Origin: Nilaparvata lugens
Taxonomy: Eukaryota > Arthropoda > Insecta > Hemiptera > Delphacidae
Assembly: GCF_014356525.2 (NCBI RefSeq)
Contig: NC_052510.1
Coordinates: 60,127,274-60,191,273, forward strand
DNA: 64,000 nt
Direction of reading: 5' to 3'
Positions within the stretch are counted from its first letter, which is position 1. Each line of letters opens with the position of its first letter. The notes under the pieces were generated by a model that ran no database searches, was not told the DNA's origin, and was given only the letters and a program-made list of their open reading frames with translations. Made by a program: the position numbers and the translations under genes. Below, piece by piece: positions 49,112 to 59,600 of the stretch.

Positions 49112-50267
49112 TTTTACTTTCCTTGCTCTACTACCATAGGTAAGAAAAGTATTGCTTTCCAAAAAAAATTAAGGTACCCCAATTTCAAGTTTTCTATACG
49201 TTTCAAGGTCCCCTGAGTCCAAAAACATGATTTTTGGGTATTGGTCTGTGTGTGTGTATGTGTGTATGTCTGTGAACACGATAACTCCATTCCTAATTAA
49301 CCGATTGACTTGAAATTTTAAGCTTAAGGTCCTTATACTATGAGGACCCGACAATAAGAAATTCAATAAAATTCAATTCAAGATGGCGGAAAAAATGGCG
49401 GATAATTACTAAAAAACCATGTATTTCACGTTTTTCTCGAAAATGGCTCTAACGATTTTCTTCAAATTTATACAATGGATAGCTATTTATAAGCCCTAAC
49501 AACTGGCATAAGTCTCATTTCAGGGAAAATTTCGGGAGCTCCGTAATATTCTTGAGAAAAATGGAGGATAATGACTAAAATACCATGTTTTTCACGGTTT
49601 TCTCGAAAACGGCTCCAACGATTTCCTTCAAATTTATACCATGGATAGCTATTTATAAGCCCTATCAACTGGCATAAGTCTCATTTCAGGAAAAATTTCA
49701 GGAGCTCCGTAATATTCTTGAGAAAAATGGCGGATAATGACTAAAAAACCATGTTTTTCACGATTTTCTCAAAAACGGCTCTAACGATTTTTTTCAAATC
49801 TATACCCTGTATAGTTATTTATTAGCTCTATCAACTGACATGAGTCTTTCTACTGGGGTACTAATGGGGGGTCCACCCAATCCTTGAGAAATGGACTTTG
49901 TAACCTCCTTCTCGTGCATGAGATAGGTAGGTACAAGGTTTTTACTTTTTCTTCTTCCATATACCGTGGGTACGGTAGGTAGAGCAGTTTATAAAAAGAA
50001 CACAGTCATAGTCAAGATATTTCATCTGTAGAACAGCTGTTTTGACGAATTTCAAAAAAAAATCATCGAATTTCACAATTTACATAAAGGAAAAAGTACT
50101 CTGAAAACAATTATTGTATATACACTTATACAGTAGTCTGATCGTAGTTGCGAATATGTTGCCGTCAATCGTCATTATGTTATTCCCCTAAATTATTCTC
50201 GTTTGATAATGAGGCTTATAGTTCAATGAGCAAGGAAAGTTGTGTGAGTGTACCACACCAGATTTTT
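49112..50267 (+). mobile_element. Interspersed repeat with ACTTTCCTTGC terminal inverted repeats
   Basis: Second copy of the element at 2045. Ends ACTTTCCTTGCTC and GAGCAAGGAAAGT remain mutually complementary although they differ from the first copy. Internally about 180 bp around AAAATGGCGGATAATGACTA is repeated three times. Confidence 0.6.
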
Positions 50268-50270
50268 CTA

Positions 50271-50485
50271 TTAGGAAAAACGTCTAGCAGTCAGATATTT
50301 TACAATAAATGAATTAATCACTCACTGTTACAATCATTTGGTAATCAATTAATCACTTGGTTGTGTCATCTTCATGACAACCAAGAAGATGGCGAACCTG
50401 CCGAAAGATGTCGTTGTCACAGTGAGTGATTAATTCATTTATTGTAAAATATCTGACTGCTAGTCGTTCTTTTTAATAGCAAAAA
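50271..50485. mobile_element. Palindromic MITE, complete
   Basis: CTATTAGGAAAAACGTCTAG... and its inverse near 50450-50477; arms of ~65 bp include CAGTCAGATATTTTACAATA and AATGAATTAATCACTCACTG. Confidence 0.7.
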
Positions 50486-50689
50486 GTGATTTAATAATAA
50501 GCAGTTCGTGATGGAAAACAACATTGAAGAATGTGATTTACTTATTCTCTTCAAGATTTATGATAATTCGTAGGGATGAAATGTATAGCAAACACTATAG
50601 GTTGTTGTGTACTGTATTGTATTTTGTATACATCAGGCTCTCTTCACTAGTTAATTTATTTTCTTCTCTTTTCAATAATTTGAAATTTG

Positions 50690-50872
50690 TTATTATTCTA
50701 AATAAGTAGATACTGTTTGTTTCTTCATATTGTTTGGATTTTTTTTCTTTATCATATTTTTTGTATTGTTATCTTGTGTAATTGAGAGTTAAGTGTAAGA
50801 GAGGGCCGACTGCACTCTAACTTCGCTCTCCAGGAAAATAAAGGCAGTCTATTATATTCTATTCTATTCCAA
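50690..50872 (+). mobile_element. Non-LTR retrotransposon 3' UTR with (TATTC)n tail
   Basis: AGAGAGGGCCGACTGCACTC, then GGAAAATAAAGGCAGTCTAT and a TATTC-repeat end. This resembles the 3' end of an insect LINE. The open frame just upstream (50524-50709) lacks an identifiable domain. Confidence 0.5.
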
Positions 50873-51064
50873 ACTGTACAATGTATTTAACAGTGATTCT
50901 GGAACGTTTCTGAAACAGTTCGCCTTCTTATGAATAATAAATCGTACCTGCTAATTGAACGGATGTTTTCAAGTTATTCGTTGATTGAACAGTTAACATT
51001 TAACTGTTTTAGAAAACAGTTCTCCAAAACGTGTCACATGAGAACTATATGCATTGAGCCGATA

Positions 51065-51299
51065 TGCATTCGTATAATCCTAGAGGGAGAGAAAACCTAG
51101 CATTACAGCCTCATTAGGAGAAAGATATTTGAGAGGAAGCCTAGCTATGTGGGATGCAAATTTTATAATAGACTTCCACGCTTTTTAAAACTATCATCCA
51201 CTAACAGTGAAGTGAGGAAATTCAAGACTGAGCTTTATAAATTCTTAATTGAAGAAGCGTATTACTCGGTGGATGAGTTTCTTGAAAACCAATCATGAT
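51065..51299 (+). pseudogene. Non-LTR retrotransposon ORF2 C-terminal remnant
   Basis: One frame reads HSYNPRGRENLALQPH then a stop; after a frame change the sequence continues RRKIFERKPSYVGCKFYNRL and ends ...FLIEEAYYSVDEFLENQS before a stop. The order (HxYNTRxxxN, KPSYxGxKFYNxLP, YSVDEF) is what I know from the end of many insect non-LTR reverse-transcriptase ORFs. Broken by at least one frameshift, so not functional. Confidence 0.7.
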
Positions 51300-51353
51300 G
51301 ACTATTATACGTTATGTAAGGTAATGTATAAGTTATGTAAATTTATATATATA

Positions 51354-52050
51354 CTAGCCATCAGGCTCGCTTCGCTCGCCATATCTGTCTAGCCAGGGGG
51401 CTCCGCCCCCGGGACCCCCGACTGGATCGTTCAAGAATGAGATCAGCAGGCTCGCTTCGCTCGCCTGCATTTTTCATTTGAGCATTTTCATCATATGTTA
51501 GGACGATCCAGTCGGGGGTCCAGACTAAACGTGTGGCTAAACGGATATGGCGAGCGAAGCGAGCCTGACGGCTAGTAATATAATATTCCCAGGAATAGCT
51601 GCGATTGAAGTAGCAGTGCCCAATACCCAATCAATTTTTCCGCGATAAGTGCATTTCAATCTTCAACTTGCTGCCAACCTAACAAAGTCAACTCAACTTA
51701 ATGCCAACCTGACAAAATTATTAATTTAGTTACCAGTTAACAACTGTTTCGAAGAGGTACTCTCTCTAGATTATAGTTCTATATTAACATATGGTATGGC
51801 CTTTTTTCAATTATAATTAAGAGAATAAGAAGAATATACATGCTATAAGACGAACTTTAAACCCTTAAAAACCACCCTTAGAGTTATAATATTGCCAAAA
51901 GGTTTCTTAGTGCGCCTCTGAAGGGTCAACTGAACATACCTACCAAATTTGAACGTTTTTGGTCCGGTAGATTTTTAGTTCTGCGAGTGAGTGAGTCAGT
52001 CAGTCAGTCAGTCAGTGAGTGAGTGCCATTTCGCTGTTATATAATATAGA
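51354..52050 (-). mobile_element. Non-autonomous Helitron-like element (reverse copy)
   Basis: On the minus strand it begins TCTATATTATATAACAGCG after an A and ends CCTGATGGCTAG before a T. Collinear in reverse with 45824-46525, including the (GACT)n run at 51990-52015 and the GC-rich palindromic end. Confidence 0.6.
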
Positions 52051-52284
52051 TTTGTTTTGACTGACTTGGTATATTACTAAGAATATTTATAATTGACACA
52101 TCCATGTACATTTTATGTATGTCTGAATAAAGATGATTGATTGATATTCCTAAGGTGTAAAACGTAAAAGTGTTTCAATAAACGAATGTTTTCTAGTTAT
52201 TCGTTGATTTAAGAGTTCTTGTATAAAACAGTTCAAGCTGCCTAGATGGTTAACAGCCTTGAATACCCATGCATTTTAGGCTAA

Positions 52285-53020
52285 GATAAAGTGATAAATA
52301 AAATAAATAAATATAATTTTATTGCCGCTCAACATTACAATAGTTATGGACAACGTCAGAAATTATTGTTTAGCAAACATAGTCAACCTATATTATAACA
52401 TGGAGGGTTAATGTAAGAAACACCAGTCAAAATAACATACACGTAAAATATTACATAGGAGAAATAACATGAATACTAGAAATAATAGTATAAAATAGTT
52501 CATCTTAAAGAATAATTTGTTGAAATTCGAAAAACTCTTTCACACTATAAAAAGGATTTCTAATTAACCAGCTATGTAGCCTATTTCTGAATAATTGAAA
52601 TGGAGCTTCTATCCACTCATGTGGTAATTTATTAAACATTCTCATTCCAACAACTTCATAGCTATCCTGAGATTTAGTCAGCCTACAGAAAGGTATTTCC
52701 ATATTTCCGTTACTCCTAGTGTTGTGGGAATGTATATTTCTCCTTAGCAGATTATTAGGCAAGTTATTTTTCGTATATAGGAGACAAGTAAAAATATACA
52801 GGTTTATTACTGTCAGTATACCTATTTGAGCGAATAACGGTTTACAATGAGCCAATCTTTCAGAATTCGTGATTATTCTTATAACTTTTTTTTTGAATTA
52901 TCAATATATCTTGAACATGTGGACTACTCCCCCAGAGTAAAAGCCCATACGCTTGAGGAATGTTGGCTTGAAGAAAACCCTTTCTATGGGTTATGAGTTC
53001 TTTGAAGTCACAGTGAGTCA
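52285..53020 (-). pseudogene. Truncated non-LTR retrotransposon (RT C-terminus and 3' UTR)
   Basis: On the minus strand 52505-52855 encodes 116 aa including LYIFTCLLYTKNNLPNN, HSHNTRSNGN and MFNKLPHEW, ending YSVKEFFEF, the usual end of an insect LINE ORF2. Upstream (52890-53000) another frame reads HRKGFLQANIPQAYGLLLWG and then DILIIQKK; the two join if one base of an A9 tract near 52885-52893 is discounted. The 3' UTR runs to an ATTT-rich tail at about 52290. 5'-truncated; no catalytic RT motif remains. Confidence 0.75.
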
Positions 53021-53924
53021 TCTTTATAACTCAAGTTTATACTCACGACTAGCTCCATGAAAAGTTATATTCTCATTATTTTGACACAACCTATCCGACT
53101 CCGCAGGTCTTGGTGAAGAATAAGTGTATAAGTGTTCTTCAAGACGTCTCAAATCAGATAAATATTTCTACGGTATAAAACGTGAAAGTGTTCGATTCTG
53201 TTGAAGGAAGGGAAATTATTCACTTTAATTTTCAAAGAAATCTATTCCAGTCCAAACTGATAAGCTGCTTTTCAAGCTAACTCTTGTAGCCTTATCCTAC
53301 TGGAAGTCATTATCGGCTTTTCCTTTCCTCAACAAAGTTAAATAAGTTGCAAATATTCTGTTTGGAAACCCGAATTTTTGGAGAAGAACAATTCATGAAT
53401 AAATAACAAAACTCTAATCTAGAATTACTTGTAGCCTATACTTGTCATACAACCTGTTCTTTCCAGCCCAGCACAGTATTATTTTATAGCTATCCTACAA
53501 TATTAAAAGAGCAATTTCTGTTTAAATGTTTATATATCTGTATGTGACCGGATCACGAAAACAGCTCAAACGATTCTCACGAAATTTAGAACAAAGTAGG
53601 TTTATGATATGAAAATTCGATTGCACTAGGTCTCAACCCTGTGATAACTCGCTGAAGGACATTAAGAGGATAAATACGTCCTTGGAAAACAGCTGGACAT
53701 TTTGTCGTCTGTCGATACCGTTATGGAAGAGAGTGAACGAGTAGAATAGTACATAGTATACTAACAAATATTGTGGCAAACATAGTATATCATTATAAAT
53801 CGAATTCATAGTATATCTATTTGTAATTGATGATGTGTTTGGTTTTTGAAGTGTGAATAAATTGTTATTCCGATGAGTGATAGTAGCTCAACCTACATTT
53901 TGATTTGGACTGTAGTATAAATTT

Positions 53925-54025
53925 TAAAAGGGCCAGTTTTGGGCATAAGCCTGATGTGCCTCCTCATATAACTGTAAAAAAAATTGTACGACTGAGAAAA
54001 TGAATAAATAAATAAATATAAACTA
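53925..54025 (+). mobile_element. Decayed LINE 3' end
   Basis: GGGCCAGTTTTGGGCATAAG then CCTGATGTGCC, a weaker version of the hairpin at 22278, followed by an AATAAATAAATA end. Confidence 0.45.
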
Positions 54026-54756
54026 TAGATTCAATCTCTCGTTACAAATGTTCTATGCTTTTACACTCCAGAGCGAAGCTCGGTCCCTCGATATTATCTA
54101 TTATATATCTTGTAACATATGTAATATTTATATTATTTAGTAAATATTATTTATATTATCAATTCGTATACTATTTTATGGCAAATAAATGAATTTGAAT
54201 ATCAAAACGATCTACCATTTCATAGATACAATTGAAAAAAACCTATTTGACATTGTCAAAACCACTAATTTACTGAAACAATTTTATTCGAGATGCTAGT
54301 TTCGGTTGGTACACCATTATCAGTATCTAGTAAACTGAAAGCTCAAACTGATCAGCAGGATATAAACGATTAGTATGGATGAAGCCCTACGATATGCCAT
54401 TAACTGTTGTCCAATGAAGGCTGGGCTCTACTCCCATTGGCCGAGACAGTACACGAACTAGTAGGCCTATTCCGAATACAGATATGAAAACCGTTGGACA
54501 ATAACCAATGAAGAGAAACTTAGAAACTAACAGATCCAAATGGATAATATGATGAAGAATGGAAGAATTATACTATTTAGAAACTAGTAAGCACGTAAAT
54601 ACAAAAACTGGAACAAAAGTTCACAAAAGCGCAGAAATATGTGATAAAACTTGTCTAGAGTTATCTAATAATCTGCAGACTATATCATTCTTACTAGATT
54701 ATTGAAAATGAAGCTAGATTAATTGTAATTTCAATCCTTGTCTTTCGGGCTTTAAA

Positions 54757-54915
54757 GCTGCGTTTACACGAAAATCCATATAGATTCTATAAGATTGAAC
54801 GGAGCTTGACAAACACATATGTTCATTATTTGTATGATAAGTTATGTTCAATCCAATAGAATCTGAAAGGATTAACTTATTAACATTTTGTTAATAACTT
54901 TGGTGTGAACGCAGC
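54757..54915. mobile_element. Small MITE with GCTGCGTTTACAC ends
   Basis: GCTGCGTTTACAC and GTGTGAACGCAGC are inverted termini of a ~159-bp element with partly palindromic interior; the corresponding place in unit 2 appears to lack it. Confidence 0.6.
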
Positions 54916-55027
54916 ATAAGAATACTAATGATTCTTCTTTGCAGAAGATCTTGAAAATGAATGATAGCGCACTCGGCAACAGTTTCAATAGAACAGATAA
55001 AGATCATTTGCAAAAAAGATTGACTCC

Positions 55028-55150
55028 AAATTCAAATTCAAATTTATTTATTCCACACTCATAAATACATAGACATGAATCAAACAAAGCTCAACATGAC
55101 AATACAATCCAACCAAAGAAAATATCTCCAATAAAGAAAATATCTTTCAG
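55028..55150 (-). mobile_element. Non-LTR retrotransposon 3' end (minus strand)
   Basis: AAATTCAAATTCAAATTTAT is the inverted (TTTGAA)n tail. Absent from unit 2 at the matching place. Confidence 0.4.
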
Positions 55151-55185
55151 AAAAATAGTACAGTATTCACGACTTCAAGGTACCG

Positions 55186-55480
55186 CTAATTTTGGGCGTA
55201 TCTTTGGCGTTATCTCAAATTCCTTCTAACACAACATTATTACACCTCAGCTGAGCTACTGTAGTAAATTTGAACAATTATTTATGTTTATTTGTTCTCG
55301 ATAAAGCTGAGAAAAAGCAAAAAAACGCTGGAAAAAACTAATTTTGGGCGTATCTTTGACGTTATTGCAAATTCCTTCTAACACAACATTATTACACCCT
55401 AGCTGAGCTTTTGTACCAAATTTGAACATTTTCTGTTCATTTTTTCCCGATATAATAAATACTATTATACGTAGCCGTCA
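55186..55480 (+). repeat. 152-bp tandem duplication
   Basis: CTAATTTTGGGCGTATCTTT starts at 55186 and 55338; both copies contain CAAATTCCTTCTAACACAAC. Confidence 0.75.
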
Positions 55481-55789
55481 ATGTAAATTGATAGTAAGTA
55501 TGGATCCTATGAAACTTAATTCCCATGAACATATTAAACTTTGGTGAGGAAGATCAAACAATCAATATTTTCAAAGATCAAAACTTATTAAAATCGATTC
55601 TACTTGTAGCATTTCATTATTATCGATTATAGAATCAGTTAGATTCATCTATTTCTACTGATCAAGCTTTGACTGAAAGAAACGAGACTTCATCAATGCA
55701 TTTCACCTCTTGCTTTGCAACACAGAATCTATAGAACTGATAACCATTCTGATTGGTTATTTCAATAATTCACTCATATAGTAGGTACC

Positions 55790-56621
55790 TACACAGTTAG
55801 TGCACAAATCGATTGGGAATATTCCAAATACTGACTGATTAGTAACATTTATTATTCTTAGGTACGTGATTTGATTCAATTTCTAATCAAATTTCCAGTA
55901 AAATTTAGATATTACATAGTTAGTGCTCAAATTGATTAGTAATATTCCACATCCTGAATGGTAATATCAGGATTAATTATTCTAAGGCACCTAATTTGAT
56001 TCAATCTCTTATTATATTTCAATAAAATTCAGGTCTTGTAATATTATCACTATGAATTAGTGATAATTATTATTACTAATAGTGATATTAGTATTTTATT
56101 GACACTATGAATACTATATTATTGTAATTTAAATCACTTGAAAATAACTGATCTGATATTACCATTCAAGATGTGAAATATCAGATCAGTTATTTTCAAG
56201 TGATTTAAATTCATTTCTAACTCAATTTCAATAGAATTTAGGCAGTGAGCCTGCACAGTTAGTGGAGAGATCGATCAGGAATATTCTACATTCTGATCAG
56301 GAACATCAGTTAATTTGATTTCAATTACATTGAATTCAGGTAGTGTTCAAATCGATGAGGAATATTTGTGTTCCTGATTGCCAATTATTTCAGTAATTCA
56401 TAGGTAGAACTAGTGCAAAAACCGATTAGGAATATTCCACGATGTACGAAAAATTTTGATAGAGGTGTGAGGGCAAATAAAAAACTGATAGTGTAGTATT
56501 TTTCAAACGCTAGATACAGGGACCCCGTGACCTTTCAGCGACAAGGCAGATAATGAGAGAGTATATAACGAGCGGACAGCGTTCGACTAATTGTCCTTTT
56601 CGAAGAACTCACTCAATCATC
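55790..56621 (+). promoter_or_regulatory. Gene C promoter with iterated upstream element
   Basis: TATATAA at 56562-56568, 60 bp before the ATG, with the AGATAA and TGACCTTTCA motifs kept. Upstream, a diverged module with GGAATATTCC or close variants recurs at 55816, 55939, 56278, 56359 and 56431, each preceded by an AGTG..AAATCGAT-like sequence. Genes A and B have about two such modules each. The tandem modules are a candidate enhancer; no factor is proven. Confidence 0.65.
56126..56211. repeat. Perfect 35-bp inverted repeat (hairpin)
   Basis: Arms 56126-56160 and 56177-56211 are exact reverse complements (AATTTAAATCACTTGAAAAT...), separated by a 16-base loop. It lies in the gene C promoter region, about 400 bp before the TATA box. 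Confidence 0.85.
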
Positions 56622-59600
56622 ATGCAGTGCTCTCTGGTCTTCTTGGCTCTCGTCGGCTTTGCCGCAGCTGCCGTCATCCCACACAACAACAACAACAACA
56701 ACAACGTTGACTTCACCACCAAGAACAACATCGTTGACTTCAACCAGAGGAATGGAGTAACCTACAACTACAACCCATACAACAACCGCAACAACTACAA
56801 CAACTACAACCCATTCAACAACCAGAACAACAACTACAACCCATACAACAACCAGTACAACAACAACTACAATGGTTACAACCCATTCTACAGCCAGAAC
56901 AACAACGTCAACCCATTCTACAACCCATACAACAACCAGTGCTTCAACAACCAGTACAACAACAACAACGTGAACAACCAGTTCCAGAACCAGCAGTACA
57001 ACAACCAGTTCCAGAACCAGAGGTACAACCACCAGAACCAGTACAACCAGTACCAGAACCAGTTCCAGAACAACCAGTTCCAGAACCAGGTCTACAACAA
57101 CCAGTTCCAGAACCAGAGGTACAACAACCAGGTCCAGAACCAGAGGTACAACAACCAGGTCCAGAACAACCAGTTCCAGAACCAGAACAACCAGGTCTAC
57201 AACAACCAGTTCCAGAACAAGCAGTTCAACAACCAGAACCAGTACAACCAGGTCCAGAACAACCAGGTCCAGAACCAGCAGTTCAACAACCAGAACCAGT
57301 ACAACCAGGTCCAGAACCAGAGGAACAACAACCAGGTCCAGAACACCCAGGTCCAGACCAACCAGTTCCAGAACACCCAGGTTCAGAACACCCAGGTCCA
57401 GAACAACCAGGTCCAGAACACCCAGTTCAACAACCAGAATGGTGAGTTTAATTCATTTTCATAATTTCTGAGTCAATTCATTATGCTTCCCATCAGAATA
57501 CAGAAACGAAATTTATTCAATTCCCTATTAACAGAGGTGTTCAAGTTCCAATAGTTCACTTTTAACACAAGTCATATTTTGAAATAAAATGTCAGAGTAA
57601 TTAGTAATAATAATAAACTTCGGATTCAGTTTTGGGCTGAGCCTTTTGCTCTCTCCCAGTAATTGTATTGATAGATGAGATAAATTAACTAATCAACAAT
57701 GAATTAGATTACATAATTATTAGTTCCTAATTTGTATGAATTAGTATACCCTTGTTCTCTCAGATTAAATTATTGGTGACAATAAAAACGTCCGAGATCC
57801 AGATTAATTATTGATAATCATACTTTATCAGTCTATTTATTGGTATGTGAAATCATACGTACATTCCCTGTAGAATGACAGCATTGTTTTTTCTCTTCTT
57901 CAATAAATAATATTCATTATCACAGTTCATTGAAGGGATGTGACTTGAGAGTTTAGTTGTTTGAAAAGAGATATTCGAATGTTTGAGGTGTAGATCCTTC
58001 CTAGTATGAACAGTATGAACCTTTATAAGAGATGATAAGACAATAGCCTCTATATTATTTTTTTTTTCAAAATCTCTTGCCAATTTTGTTACACTCAATA
58101 ATCAATCACCTACTTTATAGAACAAAACAATCAAACCTGGACTATTAATGGCTCAAGGCAAGGCCTATCAAATCTCGTTTATTCCAAATTTCGCTGCTCG
58201 GAATGCAACATCTATGAGACATAATAATTCTTCTTAAGAATCTCTTGCGAATTTTGTAACACTCAATAATCAATCACCCACTTTATAAAAGAGAACAATC
58301 AAACTTGGAGTATTAATGGCTCAAGGCGAAGCCTATCACAAATATTACAAATTATTACAAATTCTCTTTTATTACAAATTTTCTCTGCTCGAAATGCAAC
58401 ATCTATAAGACATAATAATTCTTCATGAAAATCTCTTGCGAATTTTGTAACACAATAATCAAACACCTACTTCATAAAACAAAACAATCAAACCTGGACT
58501 ATTAATGGCTCAAGGCAATGCCTATCAAAACACGTTTATTACTTATTTTCTCTGCTCGAAATGCAACATCTATAAGACATAATAATTCTTCTTAAAAATC
58601 TCTTGCGAATTTTGTAACACAATAATCAAATACCTACTCTATAGAACAAAACAATCAAACCTGGAGTATTAATGGCTCAGGGCAAGGTCTACAATGTATA
58701 ACAAACTTTCTCAGCTCGAAATGCAGCATCTATAAGATATAGTTCTCACGTAGTTGACCTCAAAAGCACGTAGTTTTCAAACACATTTACAAGCATTATT
58801 CACTGTCCAATGATAGTAACTTGCTTTGATGAATTGCATATAAGAACAATTCATGTGCATTGCATTTAACGATATCATCACAGGATTATAGCATAAGATA
58901 TACAGTACACTACTTTAGAACCAATTTAGTTCATATTTACCCTTGACAATATTATTATCGTCTAGCTCTTATTACGTTAGAAGGTACAGGCATGGAAAAA
59001 TTCGAATTACAGTATTTGCATTACTTTTATTATTAGAGATTACTTCCATTACTTGTCTACGATACAGGATATAGTCACTTAGTTTAATGGCTGTTTTTAT
59101 CAAGCTATTGAAAACTTCTATAAGAAACATAGGAGAAGAAAATAACCTCGATAAGGCAAACTAAGAATACCTCGGATAACCCACATTTTTTCTATCACTT
59201 CGTCTTATTATTCTTATTCAACTCTCAGATTGTTATTTCTAGATCTATCGACATTAATATTCTATTCATTGAAATGCATACAAAATAGGAATAGACCCGT
59301 AAGATACTGTTCTCCAGTATTCTTGTATGCTTATTTCAAATTTATTATATGTTCGAGAAATAATTAAAAATAATACAATTAATGGAATGATAGGCCTAAT
59401 AGGCTACTTGTAGAGATCAACATATTGGAAATCACTGGAGATATTGCACTTATGAAAATACTAATGAATTGATAATTATTATTAAACGAATATCCAGATT
59501 AAATTCTGTAAATCACCCCGAAGACTTCTGCTATTGCAAATATTGATAACAGGGTAAACACCATATTGAAATATTATTATTTTCTCTTGTTTTTTTTTAT

